A stretch of DNA of 42,500 nt from assembly GCA_905221605.1 (NCBI GenBank), contig CAJNDS010002213.1, positions 836,636 to 879,135 of the forward strand. The letters run 5' to 3'. Numbering within the stretch: the first letter of the stretch is position 1; each line of letters begins with the position of its first letter. Shown here one piece after another: positions 29,701-37,511 of this stretch. A program made the position numbers and the translations under genes. The notes under the pieces were generated by a model. It worked only from the letters and a program-made list of their open reading frames with translations, ran no database searches and was not told the origin of the DNA. The stretch is from Symbiodinium natans. Taxonomy: Eukaryota > Sar > Dinophyceae > Suessiales > Symbiodiniaceae.

Positions 29701-31772
29701 AGTGCTTGAGTCAAGTGACATTCTGTCAGCACCAGCAAGCTATGGGTATATACCCTGGTGAAGATGTGCAGCAGGTGTGGAGGATCTGTGGAATCCGACC
29801 AAGGGTTGGAGTTCAGGCATGCCAGTGTGCCGAGGCAACTGGATGCAGTGTGGAGCAAGTTGGATCGTTGAAAAGTGTGAAAAAGTGTGGCGAAGTTTTT
29901 GAAAATTTCCACCTTAGAAGTCCCGAAACCCTTCGTGAAGACTCTTCCCCTGAGGTTCAAGAAATGGATTTATGGTCCAACCGCAAAAGCTTTGGTTCAA
30001 GCACCACGGAAGCTAGCCCTAGCCTGGAGCCTGTACCTTTGGTGAAGGACAGGAAAATGGCAGCTGAAGACAGCAGGAAGGGTGAGCAGGGTGCTGAGAT
30101 GAAAAGCCCCTTTTGGTGTAAGGTTTGCAAATGGTTGTTCAGATCCGAGCATGCTGCCGGGTTGAGCTGGGATGAAAGTGGCAAGCCCAAGTGCGAAAAG
30201 TGCAAACAGACTGTGACAGTCTCTGGCACGGATGCAAGCCATGCATTCCATCTCCGAGAGGCAGAGAAGGAGCGCCGAGCTGCTGGAAAAAGGGGTGATA
30301 AAGGTGAAAGCCGAGGCTCAGGCCAAGCTGCACCGAAACCCAAGGCCATGCCGAAGGTGATTGAACGGATGGTCGACGTGTTTCCGGAGCTGGCGGATCC
30401 AGAGCCGCCGAAGTGGTTCGGTGATGTGTCATGGAGTATCTGCCGGCGCGGAACTCCAGTGGATGAGCTAGAGCTCAAGGACGTGGTAGGCACGCTATCC
30501 GACAAGGATATGTTGCGCTATCAAAGCTCATACGAGAAGCTGGTGAAGCCCATCCAGGAGGTGTGTGAGCTACAGGAGAAACCCACGAAGATCTTCGGAA
30601 TCTTGGATGTCCGTGGACAGATTGGTGGCAAGGCCATCATCTGGGAGATGGCAGTGAATGAAGGAGGACTGTACATGGAAGTACCGCCAGGAACGTGTGG
30701 CCTGGCGATGTTGAGCTTCGTGAGGTACTTGAAGAGAAAAGGGATAGTCCCTGTTTTGCTTCTGGGTGAGCACCAGGACCTCGGAGTCTTGCGGATGGTG
30801 GATCTGTTGTGCATGCTACCCATTTTGGGAGCAGAGAGGATCATGGAGGATGAAGCTGAGAGCTCGTATTATCCCCCATGGGTGTTGCGCTGGAAGAGAA
30901 GTGCAAAGGAAGGATCCTTGGTGTTTAAGGAACTGGTGGAGCGAGTGCGAGTGATTTCGATGTTGTCGTGTGATACACTTCGGATTCACGAGCCGGAGCT
31001 GAGGGAGAGACCAGTCCCCAAGTGGTCGTTTGTGGCCTACAGCCACTACAGATCCGTGATGGAGTCTGTTGCAGGATTCTTGGAGGACCTGGAGAAAAAG
31101 AAAGAGGAGATCACCGACACGCAGAGGGCGGCAAGCTGGAAGAAGGTGGTTGCGAGTGAGACTCGAAGCGGTGTTGTGTGGATCTGCAAGTGTAAGTGGC
31201 ACTTGCCGACCGACTATGTGGTGAGGTTCAACTTGACGTTGCCTGCCGACATGTGGCAGCAAGCCTTTGGGATCATGGGTGAGAATGTTGGGAAACTCGA
31301 GAAGGAGGAAAAGGACCTGAAGCGGATCCTCAAGGCTGCAGCGGAACAGCAAGACCGAGAGTTCGAGGAAGCTGAGCGAAAGCGCAAGCGCATCGCCGAC
31401 CTGACAGCTGCCGAGGAAGAAGCTGCGAAGAGAGCAAAGCTGGAAGGCGAAGCGGTTCGCTCGCCTGTGTCAGTTGTACCATCTGAGTTGGATGCAGCAG
31501 CTATCGCGCAGATTGCTGAGCGTGTGAAGGCAAGCTTTAGTGTTGCCGATTTGGAGCTGATGTTGGAAGAGAAGAAGAGAAAGGTTGGAGACCAGCCAAC
31601 TGAGAGGCCTGCGGAGACGCCAGCTGAGCCTAGCCGATCTTCGCAGGATGTGATGATGGAAACGAGGACGGCTGAGTTGGCGGAGATGAAGGAAGCCGCC
31701 AAGGAGCGCCGCGCCAAGTTGATGGAGTCAACTGGAGCTGGCGAGAAGAAGGGCGAAGAGGATGAAGAATGA
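23775..31772 (+). CDS. Copia gag-pol polyprotein with long C-terminal extension (2,665 aa)
   Basis: One uninterrupted ORF carries all replication functions. Gag: proline-rich N-terminus, Gln-rich segment (about residues 137-191), helical capsid-like region to about 475, zinc knuckle C526-C529-H534-C539 followed by a Lys/Gly-rich tail. Protease: DSGA at 697-700. Integrase: compact H869-H874-C881-C884, then catalytic D909, D980 and E1015 with 34 residues between the last two. A C1221-C1224-H1233-C1237 motif and an acidic linker follow. Reverse transcriptase: from about 1510, with D1574 and YVDD at 1663-1666. RNase H: D1845, E1887, D1922, D1972. Residues about 1990-2665 are extra: a CxxC pair of pairs (C2115, C2118, C2140, C2143), an alpha/beta-like hydrophobic stretch near 2270-2360, and charged coiled coil (about 2508-2560 and the last 35 residues). 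The start ATG is the first in frame after the upstream ORF. All catalytic residues are present, so it may be functional. Confidence 0.95.
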   Translation: MLNTSPRHTSGAHVRSPRGGRERGSSVPIMDAETRRRVDPFPGLGNPNPLWVQGLAQGSQPVYGPVPRGRTPARSPHGVATGAPQQTMGGPSFPPGLPQQAVGSPSLPPGLSTGPPQPVVTPSQTSPDVQGLTRQVRELESMMQQLVVQQQQFMQTMTSSMVQQQQQHQQWMIQQHQQQQPQQQQQVNPPLPQDGVPENMPSSSSGCQGASPVGTPAKGTQLFRMASPSPPLRPPPLEQERERDVFARSDKWLPSLPTIDFSSWKDRISEALGFLTWMEKLTSWVGLGSEVFPNELMHAVKTQEESRLKQDRLTVEQQKRSTRLMHILRQTFANHEKSSLILQTYVESESTYQQSGFVALRLLAKEFCLKSRAECLFFRSQLVNQTVKAPSIPEIIRKIEHELNKYTKLLNSLDPDVHAGGLQIQEADSVMVLLRSLPDRCRSHCLLHGDSESFEDLKRVALKFEVQQRVWSEAPGTKLQPFRDPNEGKGNEGKPKGKGKEQKGKRESSKGAGKRASSQNKKDVECYVCGGKGHYARDCWYKEGDSGKKPNSPNAKAKAKAKGDPKKKPEKGKPKGKGKGKGKTVAEVSQEGESSDYQLTGGEWNEPESEARVESVLQPLEGLLDEVRKEWIPRSTDEIDWSWEVETRVRIAELEHRISTDLSQMLPSKSVRSLMKPPMNQVKSMEKDDASKWWLIDSGASVTVIAKRYLDEFQILDRKALGPNERYSAANDTPVNVFERVRIRALLPMYEGKQYLGLTSVCVTGVVADVAHNILSTEQMVNTGWEVKFTRREISLRHEKKGVMGYGVSWAGCPWIYLQGDAGKRKKVTFGRTEVRPMDVDDGQRPMEVDQMQSVQSMTKKKQEEMELHRMRGHIPFSSECPHCRMTRGTTQHRRTKDAQDRPVALQADFCFINLVTGTFAKDQPTAPNMKVLVMTEMSTRMIGCLLVGTNADNTSSWIRYWMNAFGLDIAGSAVLLRTDSETAVSALIKRANLGIRIVTQRAPPQGHEAVGGVERAVRTLKELFSTVRLDLRAQGFDLKRSPRAFEFGLIYCAAMHNHHAAAFDGKKSPQELVLQRSLHECGSSLIGATVLAELPDSMKTTALSRFVEAAYVYPEVGGLTHVVSAMVDGCPKHFRAKSIKHIVPLKIGLEHCQHLLKEHDPSDTLAPPILKEKEDGVPDRIEGEADKAFEGRVSEGPTTDMSKVGPPAAWVKEHGGTANCPACGPKRGKANHNAECRKRYDDWLKAQRQRLESKEPTEETPKMDQRSSKDAGVMESGSEPSLLKRPKITYESRPDPKLEEKQSVPTPATEVVDVDMEDFEDPSLPYQGIPDEAMEPGYFEGETPAEDEAIPMEEEKPQMDVDSVPNESSRVPRRLESLTSDVNSVPDESNRVPRLINRIYLDPRLDVPQGPIKMVSSDESPKLVHVTNSILLNKNSTFPESMKVCGSQVWLARPTSVLSEIDGCPLDVDKTVEGRRTELQSMTAHKAGRVVGADEAQKFARQHGIKIIPTRWVIGPKVVNGKEAVRARCVVQDIAKGSTASSLGLSATTPSLEALRTLLAIASVDAMDIATLDVSTAFLHSPLPKGSKAIIQLPKDVSACKDYYVPVFMILDQAMNGLRVAAKAWNLKLATVVKKVGLKQCPTEPSVFEGTVRGKRFLMLCYVDDLILCGTRDAIRLVTDTLNGELKIKETGRITSTGGKITFLGREIERQGSHLRMRVPPAYLDALFETEFCKDLKVVTAPPDIVKTVEKGRASGSDPELSDTAAARYRAVLGRIAWWGQSRPDLSRWMSILSQGQSKPTACFEQALRQVIRFLKGQYHAWQYFGPDGNVPDSGPAQLEVYADASWAPQASLGRRSVSGIAIFYRGCLIKGISRVQGCVSLSSCEAELRAILTAVQESEGLATLIGQLAESDVTIRLHTDSSSARAVLLNRGLSRRVRHLDIAVCYLQERIQEAQTLKVIWCPTAGMIADVLTKCLSQVTFCQHQQAMGIYPGEDVQQVWRICGIRPRVGVQACQCAEATGCSVEQVGSLKSVKKCGEVFENFHLRSPETLREDSSPEVQEMDLWSNRKSFGSSTTEASPSLEPVPLVKDRKMAAEDSRKGEQGAEMKSPFWCKVCKWLFRSEHAAGLSWDESGKPKCEKCKQTVTVSGTDASHAFHLREAEKERRAAGKRGDKGESRGSGQAAPKPKAMPKVIERMVDVFPELADPEPPKWFGDVSWSICRRGTPVDELELKDVVGTLSDKDMLRYQSSYEKLVKPIQEVCELQEKPTKIFGILDVRGQIGGKAIIWEMAVNEGGLYMEVPPGTCGLAMLSFVRYLKRKGIVPVLLLGEHQDLGVLRMVDLLCMLPILGAERIMEDEAESSYYPPWVLRWKRSAKEGSLVFKELVERVRVISMLSCDTLRIHEPELRERPVPKWSFVAYSHYRSVMESVAGFLEDLEKKKEEITDTQRAASWKKVVASETRSGVVWICKCKWHLPTDYVVRFNLTLPADMWQQAFGIMGENVGKLEKEEKDLKRILKAAAEQQDREFEEAERKRKRIADLTAAEEEAAKRAKLEGEAVRSPVSVVPSELDAAAIAQIAERVKASFSVADLELMLEEKKRKVGDQPTERPAETPAEPSRSSQDVMMETRTAELAEMKEAAKERRAKLMESTGAGEKKGEEDEE
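27864..27960 (+). repeat. 63-bp internal direct repeat in the polyprotein linker
   Basis: TCAGTTCCAAATGAGTCC at 27,864 and TCAGTTCCAGATGAGTCC at 27,927 start two near-identical blocks spaced 63 bp apart. They encode a 21-residue repeat (SVPNESSRVPR / SVPDESNRVPR) in the acidic linker before reverse transcriptase. Confidence 0.85.
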
Positions 31773-32505
31773 ACTGAGATGCTAAGTGATCTCAGTGGTT
31801 GGGTGGGTGAGTGAAACCCGCAGCCATTTTTTTTGGAAGCCATGGCCGCGTTGCCGCCATGGAGCGCCCGCGATTTTTCTGGTTAGTGTGAGCCCTTGTT
31901 TCAGTGCATGAGAAGTTTGCAAAGAGGAGGCAAAATGATGATGAAACTCAACGAGGGACTCTATAGCCCCTTCTGCAAGGCGTCTGATTGCCACCTCTGA
32001 AGACGTTTTTGGCTGATGGTACGCTGGAAGAAGCGAAACTATGAAGCCAATCTTTTCCTGAAGGATCAGCTAGCCGATGCTAGTTGGTGAGTTTGGTGAC
32101 CTGGAAGATGCGAGACTGAGGAGGAGTACCACGACAAGGTCGAGTGCTGAGTGGGAAACATCTGAAGCTTGCATTAATTCGTTTTCACGTGTTTGTCACC
32201 ACGAACTCTTGGATTCGTTCCAAGACAACCCTGCCCCAGTGCAGGTGGATGCAAGTTTAATTCGTTTTTCACGTGTTTGGACAACGAACTCTTGGGTTAC
32301 CAGTGATGTGGACCCAGGACAACCTGCCTGATGGTGGGATCTTGCATGAGTTTTAAGTTTGATGTCAGAGATCGACTGGTGTGTTGTTTGTTTCGTTTGG
32401 TGGCGAGTACGCACCAAGGGAATGTGGCCAGGGCATCCCCTTAGTGTTGAAGTGCCGAGCTGGGCTTGGACTTCAGATCTTTGACATGAACCCTCAGCAA
32501 AATGC
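31773..32505 (+). other. 3' noncoding region of the element with an 80-bp direct repeat
   Basis: About 730 bp without an ORF of note lies between the polyprotein stop and the polypurine tract. Units at about 32,169-32,239 and 32,249-32,327 share AATTCGTTTTTCACGTGTTTG, differing by one T, then CGAACTCTTGG and GACAACC. The TTTTTCACGTG core also occurs at the LTR/primer-binding-site junction (23,351-23,361). Confidence 0.7.
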
Positions 32506-32511
32506 GGGGGG
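32506..32511 (+). other. Polypurine tract (GGGGGG)
   Basis: A six-G run (AAAATGC before it) ends exactly at the 3' LTR start and is the expected primer site for plus-strand synthesis. It is shorter and less adenine-rich than typical. Confidence 0.7.
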
Positions 32512-32885
32512 TGGAAGATTGTGGCTGATCAGTGATGTTTTTGTCATGTTTTGGATCAGCTTGTATAGGTTTGTTTTGCTTCGGAGTGATTGGGAATCCG
32601 TGTGATCCCATCCTCGATGGTTTATGCCTCGTTGATTTCCAAGGAAATCATACGAGTGTGTTTTTGCCCAATACGCTATTTAAAGTGAGTGTGCAGTGTG
32701 TAGGAACTTCGTTCTGAAGCTGAGTTTAAGCTCACAAGAGAGAATTCGTTTAGTTTGTGCACTTCGTGACTTTTGGCTCAAGTGGCTCTGACTGTGAAAA
32801 AGAGAGAGTTGTCCGCACTTGTGTGAGAGGTCAGGGTTCGTGCTTTCAAGGGAAAAGGTACCAGAGGGACCTTCGGTTTTTCACG
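32510..32885 (+). repeat. 3' LTR (376 bp)
   Basis: It lacks the 15-bp duplication of the 5' copy but otherwise looks identical, including the TATA-like box (32,677-32,684) and the spliced-leader relic (32,771-32,782). It ends TTTTTCACG against the ATTTT duplication. The first two bases overlap the polypurine tract because the edge is uncertain. Confidence 0.95.
32771..32782 (+). other. Spliced-leader (DinoSL) 3' end within the 3' LTR
   Basis: Second copy of TTTTGGCTCAAG at the equivalent LTR position. Confidence 0.7.
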
Positions 32886-32890
32886 ATTTT
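32886..32890. repeat. Target-site duplication, right copy (ATTTT)
   Basis: Matches 22,964-22,968. Confidence 0.8.
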
Positions 32891-34021
32891 ACCTAAAGGC
32901 TCCACCGACAGGGAGTTTGGCAAGAGGTCGAGAACTGCAAAGCGTCGTAGCTCTTCGGCTTCCCATCTGGCGGTGAAGAGGGTGTCATGATCCAGCAACA
33001 TCAGGACGGCTCCGGACGCCAAAACCCTGAGAACAGTCATGATTTCAGGCCCCCACATCTAAAGTGTTCACAAAGATAGGGAACCACTTTTCCCTATAAG
33101 TTCCTTCCCACTGCATCCTTGCAACGAGACGCCGTAGGAAGTGCGGGATGGACAGAAAGTTGCGACTGTCTGTGACCAAGAGGAGGACGTGGGCACCCGC
33201 GTGTTCAGCGTCCCGAAGCTGTGGGAGCAGGCGGCCAACGCTAGGTAAGCGACCGCTGGGTGCCACCCCTACCCACGGCTGCCCGCAGAGGTAGGATTCC
33301 CTCCAGGGTGGGTTCAGGGAAGTTCTGATCAGTCTCCAAAGCCAGCGTAATGTCAGAGGCATCTTCCTGCTCTGGCGGGCTGTCCGCGTTCCATGCGTGG
33401 AGCTGCCGTATAGCATCCCTAGCGGTCTCAGCAAGCGCATGGGCAACCAACCAACGGATAGTCACGGATGTCGGATTAGCTGAGCTCGCGCGGTGGGGTG
33501 GCCATCTAGCCTGGTTGGCGCACCACTTGCGAGATCTTTCGTTGGAGACGCAAAACGCATTGCTTGCCATGTTTCGGCGCCCGCCTAAACCACAACGTCT
33601 TGGAGTGGGCAAGACCCATCATTGCGAAAGCCAGACGGAATTTCCGAAGCATCTGTGGAGCAATCTTGCCTTCAAGCAGGCCATTCTCGCTTGCGCTTAA
33701 CCCGAAGCGGGCCAGGCTGGTTCCCCACCTGCCTGAATGTTGTCTGACGGCTCGGACTGGACGAAAGCAGTCTACACCATGGAGCTTGCAGGCGGCCAAA
33801 CGTGATGGAGCTTCCTGCCGACGCATGTCATTGGCTTGGACTCTTGTGGAACCATCGTACCAGGCAAAGCCCTGCCTGCGACCCTTGGAAAATGTGCTTG
33901 TTGGACACAGCTGTGCGTCTACATAGTTTCTAGAAAGCTTAAAGGGCCTTGCTGACTGCAACCACTTGGACAATTTGGTTGGATTAAGCACAGCTGTGCG
34001 TTCAATCAAGAACAAACACAA
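32886..34021 (-). pseudogene. Right half of the decayed gene split by the retroelement
   Basis: Minus-strand coding-like sequence in shifting frames. From 34,021 it reads GRRQGFAWYDGSTRVQANDM, LARFGLSASENGLLEGKIAP and QMLRKFRLAFAMMGLAHSKT. It then changes frame near 33,600 (MASNAFCVSNERSRKWCANQ, TIRWLVAHALAETARDAIRQ, SDITLALETDQNFPEPTLEG), again near 33,250 (FLSIPHFLRRLVARMQWEGT) and again near 33,058 (LDHDTLFTARWEAEELRRFA, ending LPNSLSVEPLGK). The last frame is in register with MDVEVDE on the far side of the element once a single ATTTT is kept. Not recognised; the frame changes indicate decay that probably predates the insertion. Confidence 0.5.
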
Positions 34022-34600
34022 GTTGTGTTGCTGTTACTTGGACACTCCACCAGTTGACCTGCAAACGGATTGCTGCGGGTTTGGGTGGTTGTGTTTCATC
34101 AGATTGGTGTGTGTGCTTTAGTTTTTGCACCTGCCATTTTGCCTTTGTGTTGAGACCACAAGAACGGCCTATGTGGTCCATCCAAGCCAGAATTGCTTGT
34201 GTTTTGCGGGCCTGAAAGTGGTTGCCCGATTGCCTGGTAACTTGGGCTTCGTATCTTGTTGGTTTTTTCTGTGGATAGGAGTCACGCTTCAATCTCTGGG
34301 AAGTTGACCAATGCGGCTTCAACGTTTTCTGTGGTTGTGCAGAGTCGCTTGAAACATTGCAGACTGAAACTCTTGGCGGGCTTGGGTTTTGAACAGCGAA
34401 GATATTTACGCGTGTTGCGCCGGCCCGGAACTTAAGTTGCCATGCGCCCAATGAGGAAGAAGAAAGAGGGAAGGCCGACGCCTCCGGCAGAAGCCTTGTG
34501 AACGTCAGTTTGTCTTCTCCATTGAAGGGCATGTTGAGGTTTAAATGGTTGGGAGCGTTCACTTGGCTTGCACGCAACATCATCTTTGAGCATCAGACTT
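34022..34600 (-). other. Open minus-strand stretch, weak
   Basis: A 193-codon minus frame (34,583-34,002) is open and serine/lysine/glutamine-rich (RQSGNHFQARKTQAILAWMD). It overlaps the dispersed repeat copy B and shows no recognisable domain, so it is not called as a gene. Confidence 0.25.
34082..34170 (-). repeat. Dispersed repeat, copy B
   Basis: The reverse complement matches copy A at 21,242-21,335. Confidence 0.75.
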
Positions 34601-34614
34601 TGCTGAAGGTTTCG

Positions 34615-35170
34615 AAGCTTCTCGAGGCCGGTCCGAGGCCTCCTCCAGTTGAACAGGGCGCGATATAGTTTGCTTGCCCGATGGAGATCAACATCACCTT
34701 GCCATGTCATGCAGAGGGCTTTTCAGGACTTTCTCATGCCCGTCGAAATCTTTGGAAAGCTCAGGATCATCGAGGCCTCTTTTGAGGCCCGTCGAGAAGT
34801 CTGAAATTAAAACTTGCGGCAGCAAGAATAGCTTGCAGGATCATCTTAAGTGGTCGAGGCCCTTCGAGGTCTGTTGTGACGTTTTGAATAGAGAATGAAG
34901 CGGACTTGGAGCCAGCCGCGGCTTAAAATTCTTTTGTCTTTTACATGGAAGAGGCAGCCAGGGTTTGTCCGGGCTCGAGGCCTTGCGGGGACCCGTTTAA
35001 TAGTATTATAAGCCCAGGTCCCCGAAGCCTCGTAGTCTTGCAAGCTAGGGGTTTTGGGATTTTGTTGAGGCCTCGTGAGGCCTCGGAAGGCCTCGAAACC
35101 CCATGAGTGAGGCCTGGGGGGGCCTCGGAAGGCCTCGAACCCCTGCAAGTGAGGATTCAGAGGCCTTGCA
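34615..35170. repeat. TCGAGGCC-motif repeat zone
   Basis: TCGAGGCC or GAGGCCTCG recurs at about 34,621, 34,770, 34,855, 34,974 and densely at 35,068-35,140, where two units of about 42 bp share GGCCTCGGAAGGCCTCGAA. No gene. Confidence 0.7.
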
Positions 35171-35890
35171 ATATCGGTTTGCGCGACTCCAAATGTGGGG
35201 TCCAAAAATCTGAGCAATTCTGGCTTCGAGTGCGTGGGCCTCCCCTGTACTGCGCTGCTTGATGTGGAAAGAGGCATCGGTTTGAAAAAAAATTTTTCTG
35301 TTTGTCGAATTTACAAATTGATAAATCATTGCAGAGTGCTTATGCATCAAACTTGGAGATTGAACAGAAGAATTGGACAAACTGATAAATGTAGTTTATG
35401 CGTGTGCAAATGCAACAAGTGAACAAAATGAACAAAAGAAAAGAAAAAGAAAGCGATGTGCACGCCAAATAGTAAGTCTTTTACAAGGCGTGCGTGTTGT
35501 GTTGGTTGCTTACTGTATTCACCACTTAATTCGTTTGTTTAGAATTAATAGCAAGCTTGCAAACCTTGTAAAACAAGAAAACAAAACCAAATTAAAAGCA
35601 AATAAGCAAAGTGAGTAAACGCATAAATTTAACAAGTGAACAAGTCAGCGCCCATTTTATTCTGTCCTTTTGTTTACTACGTTCTCCATTTAAATAACAA
35701 AGAGAAAACAATAAAGCTCTTGCTCAGACATGCAACTGTAATTGTAAGACAGTTTCTGTACTGCTTGGCACATCAAGAAGTGTAAACGTTTTGTAATCCA
35801 ATGGAAACGCGATCCTTCAAAAAAGAAAGATCTCAAAACAGTCTCCAACTTGCCCGGGCCATTTTAATATTAACAATGCCTGGGATGACG
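35171..35890. other. AT-rich unique DNA, no supported gene
   Basis: Becomes AT-rich from about 35,280 with A-rich runs. Frames are short and lysine/asparagine-rich. Nothing recognised. Confidence 0.5.
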
Positions 35891-35891
35891 G

Positions 35892-36415
35892 GGGTTTGGG
35901 TGGTGGACTTCAAGCTTTGGAAGAAGTCAAAGGTAGGGGCAGGGCAAGCACGCACGGAGCGTTTTTGTTTGGTTGGCGGTTAGAAATCGTCAGTTCTAAA
36001 CCAGTTTTAAGTTTTTGGGGCCGGAAGAGGGGGGTTTCTGGCGAAAAGCGAAGAGGAGGGGGTGGGAGTGGGGCTTCGGGTGGGTCCGGGTGGTCTGGTA
36101 GGGGAATTGAGGGTTTGGGTAATGGACTTCAAGCTCAGGAGAGTACTAGCAAGGAACGAGTTTGGGTGGTGGACTTTGTGGGCGGGGTCCCCTGGTCCAG
36201 GGCGGAAGGGGGTGGGTTTGGGTGATGGACTTTGGGCTTGGAAGAAGAGGGGCAGAGCAAGCACGCACGGAGCGTTTTTGTGGGTTCAGAACCGACAAAA
36301 AAAGTGTTTTTGGGCCGGGAGGGGGGGTTCCTGGTCGGGGGTCGGAAGGGGAGGGGGTGGGGGTGGGAGTCAACAGGTCGGGTGGGTCCGGGTCGCCTTG
36401 GAAGGGGATCCTGCT
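35892..36415. repeat. Tandem duplication of a G-rich block of about 220 bp
   Basis: Copy 1 (35,892-36,110) and copy 2 (36,214-36,415) share GGGTTTGGGTGRTGGACTT, GCAAGCACGCACGGAGCG, a GGCCGG(G)A-G-run and GTCGGGTGGGTCCGGGT in the same order, with a period of about 322 bp. Partial extra copies of the GGACTT block lie at 36,113 and 36,160. Confidence 0.85.
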
Positions 36416-36426
36416 GGAGGGATAGT

Positions 36427-37140
36427 CGCGCCCCAATTATAATTACAAATCCTTATGGGCGCGTAATATAATACAAGTGAACTCATTACGTCATGAAGCT
36501 AAATTATAACAATAGTAAAGGGGCCTGTAATAATAATAATACTAATAATGGCCCCTTTTAGTACAGTATTAGTGTTTCCTTTCCCCTCTTTATTATTGCT
36601 TGGGCGTTTCATTCGTTTCGTGCGTTCACTTCGCTCCTTACAAACGAATACGCCCATATAATCATAATAGGGGTGAAAGGGAGAGAATAAGAGAACTACA
36701 TGACAGGTCCAGTGAATAAAAGCACTAAATTACACTCTTTCACACGCTTCTTTGTTCTCTTCGTTCACACCATAATTCCAATATTAATATCTGGTTTTGG
36801 TTAGTAATTCACAGGTTGGGTTAATAATAGTGTGTGAAGAGAAGAGTGAAACGAACAGTGAATGAAATCCTCGCGACACCAGATAATAAGTAGTGAGTGT
36901 GAATATTAGAATTACGGTGAGAGAATAATATGAAGAGATTACGAAATTCTTTAATCATCAAATTCATGCATTATAAGGGCGTTTACGCGGTAATAAAATA
37001 TTAAATCTTAAATTTTGGCTTTTTCATTCGCTTTTTCTATTCCTTTTCACCATTACAATCATTACCTTTACATTTAGTATATTTATTAACGGGCCGAAAT
37101 ACAATATTAAATGAATAAGGGCCCGTTGTAATAATATAAT
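36427..37140. other. AT-rich hairpin island, organelle-like
   Basis: AT-rich DNA carries at least five inverted repeats with GC-rich stems: CGCGCCC (36,427/36,457), AAAGGGGCC (36,517/36,550), GGGCGT..ATTCGTTT (36,602-36,618/36,642-36,655) nested in a longer CCTTTC..GAAAGG pairing, TAATTCCAATATT (36,773/36,902, one mismatch), TATCTGGT (36,788/36,878) and AACGGGCC (37,088/37,120). No coding frame. This resembles the hairpin-rich noncoding DNA described for dinoflagellate mitochondria; nuclear transfer is an inference. Confidence 0.6.
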
Positions 37141-37177
37141 AATTCTTGGTATTTTGAGGTATTCATTCACTATGGTT

Positions 37178-37505
37178 TAGGGTCAAGTTTAGGCGTTTGG
37201 GGTTTCTTTATGCTGCAAACCCTAAACCCGAAACCCCAAACCGAATGTTGTGATGGTTAGCCTTCGTTTCCCGTGCTATGGGAGAAGTAAGTCGGGTACA
37301 GGAAGTTGTGGCCTCTGGGGGAGAAGGGACCTTGAAAAGGTCAATTTAGGGTTTGGGCGTTATGCCCTAAGTTGGGGGGATAGGCTCTAGGATTTGGTGC
37401 CTAAACCTTGAACCCCTTGTCCTACTCCTCTAACTCCCTCAACCATTCCGGGTTTAGGGTTTAGGGTTATAGGCTATAGGGTTAGGGCAAGGCCGGACCC
37501 TCCAG
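37178..37505. repeat. Degenerate telomere-like repeats resume
   Basis: GGTTTAGGG and CCCTAAACCC remnants at 37,178-37,240 and 37,440-37,485, with unique DNA between. Confidence 0.7.
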
Positions 37506-37511
37506 CTTGCC

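Larger units (their letters stand above)
22969..32885 (+). mobile_element. Intact Copia/Ty1-type LTR retrotransposon, 9.9 kb
   Basis: Complete element with two LTRs, a primer-binding site, one long gag-pol ORF, a polypurine tract and a 5-bp target duplication. Domain order (protease, integrase, reverse transcriptase, RNase H) is diagnostic of Copia/Pseudoviridae; Gypsy elements have integrase last. The LTRs look identical apart from a 15-bp tandem duplication in the 5' copy, so insertion was recent. The polyprotein is roughly twice the usual Copia length because of a long C-terminal extension. It inserted into a decayed minus-strand coding region. LTR outer edges are certain only to about two bases. 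Confidence 0.95.
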
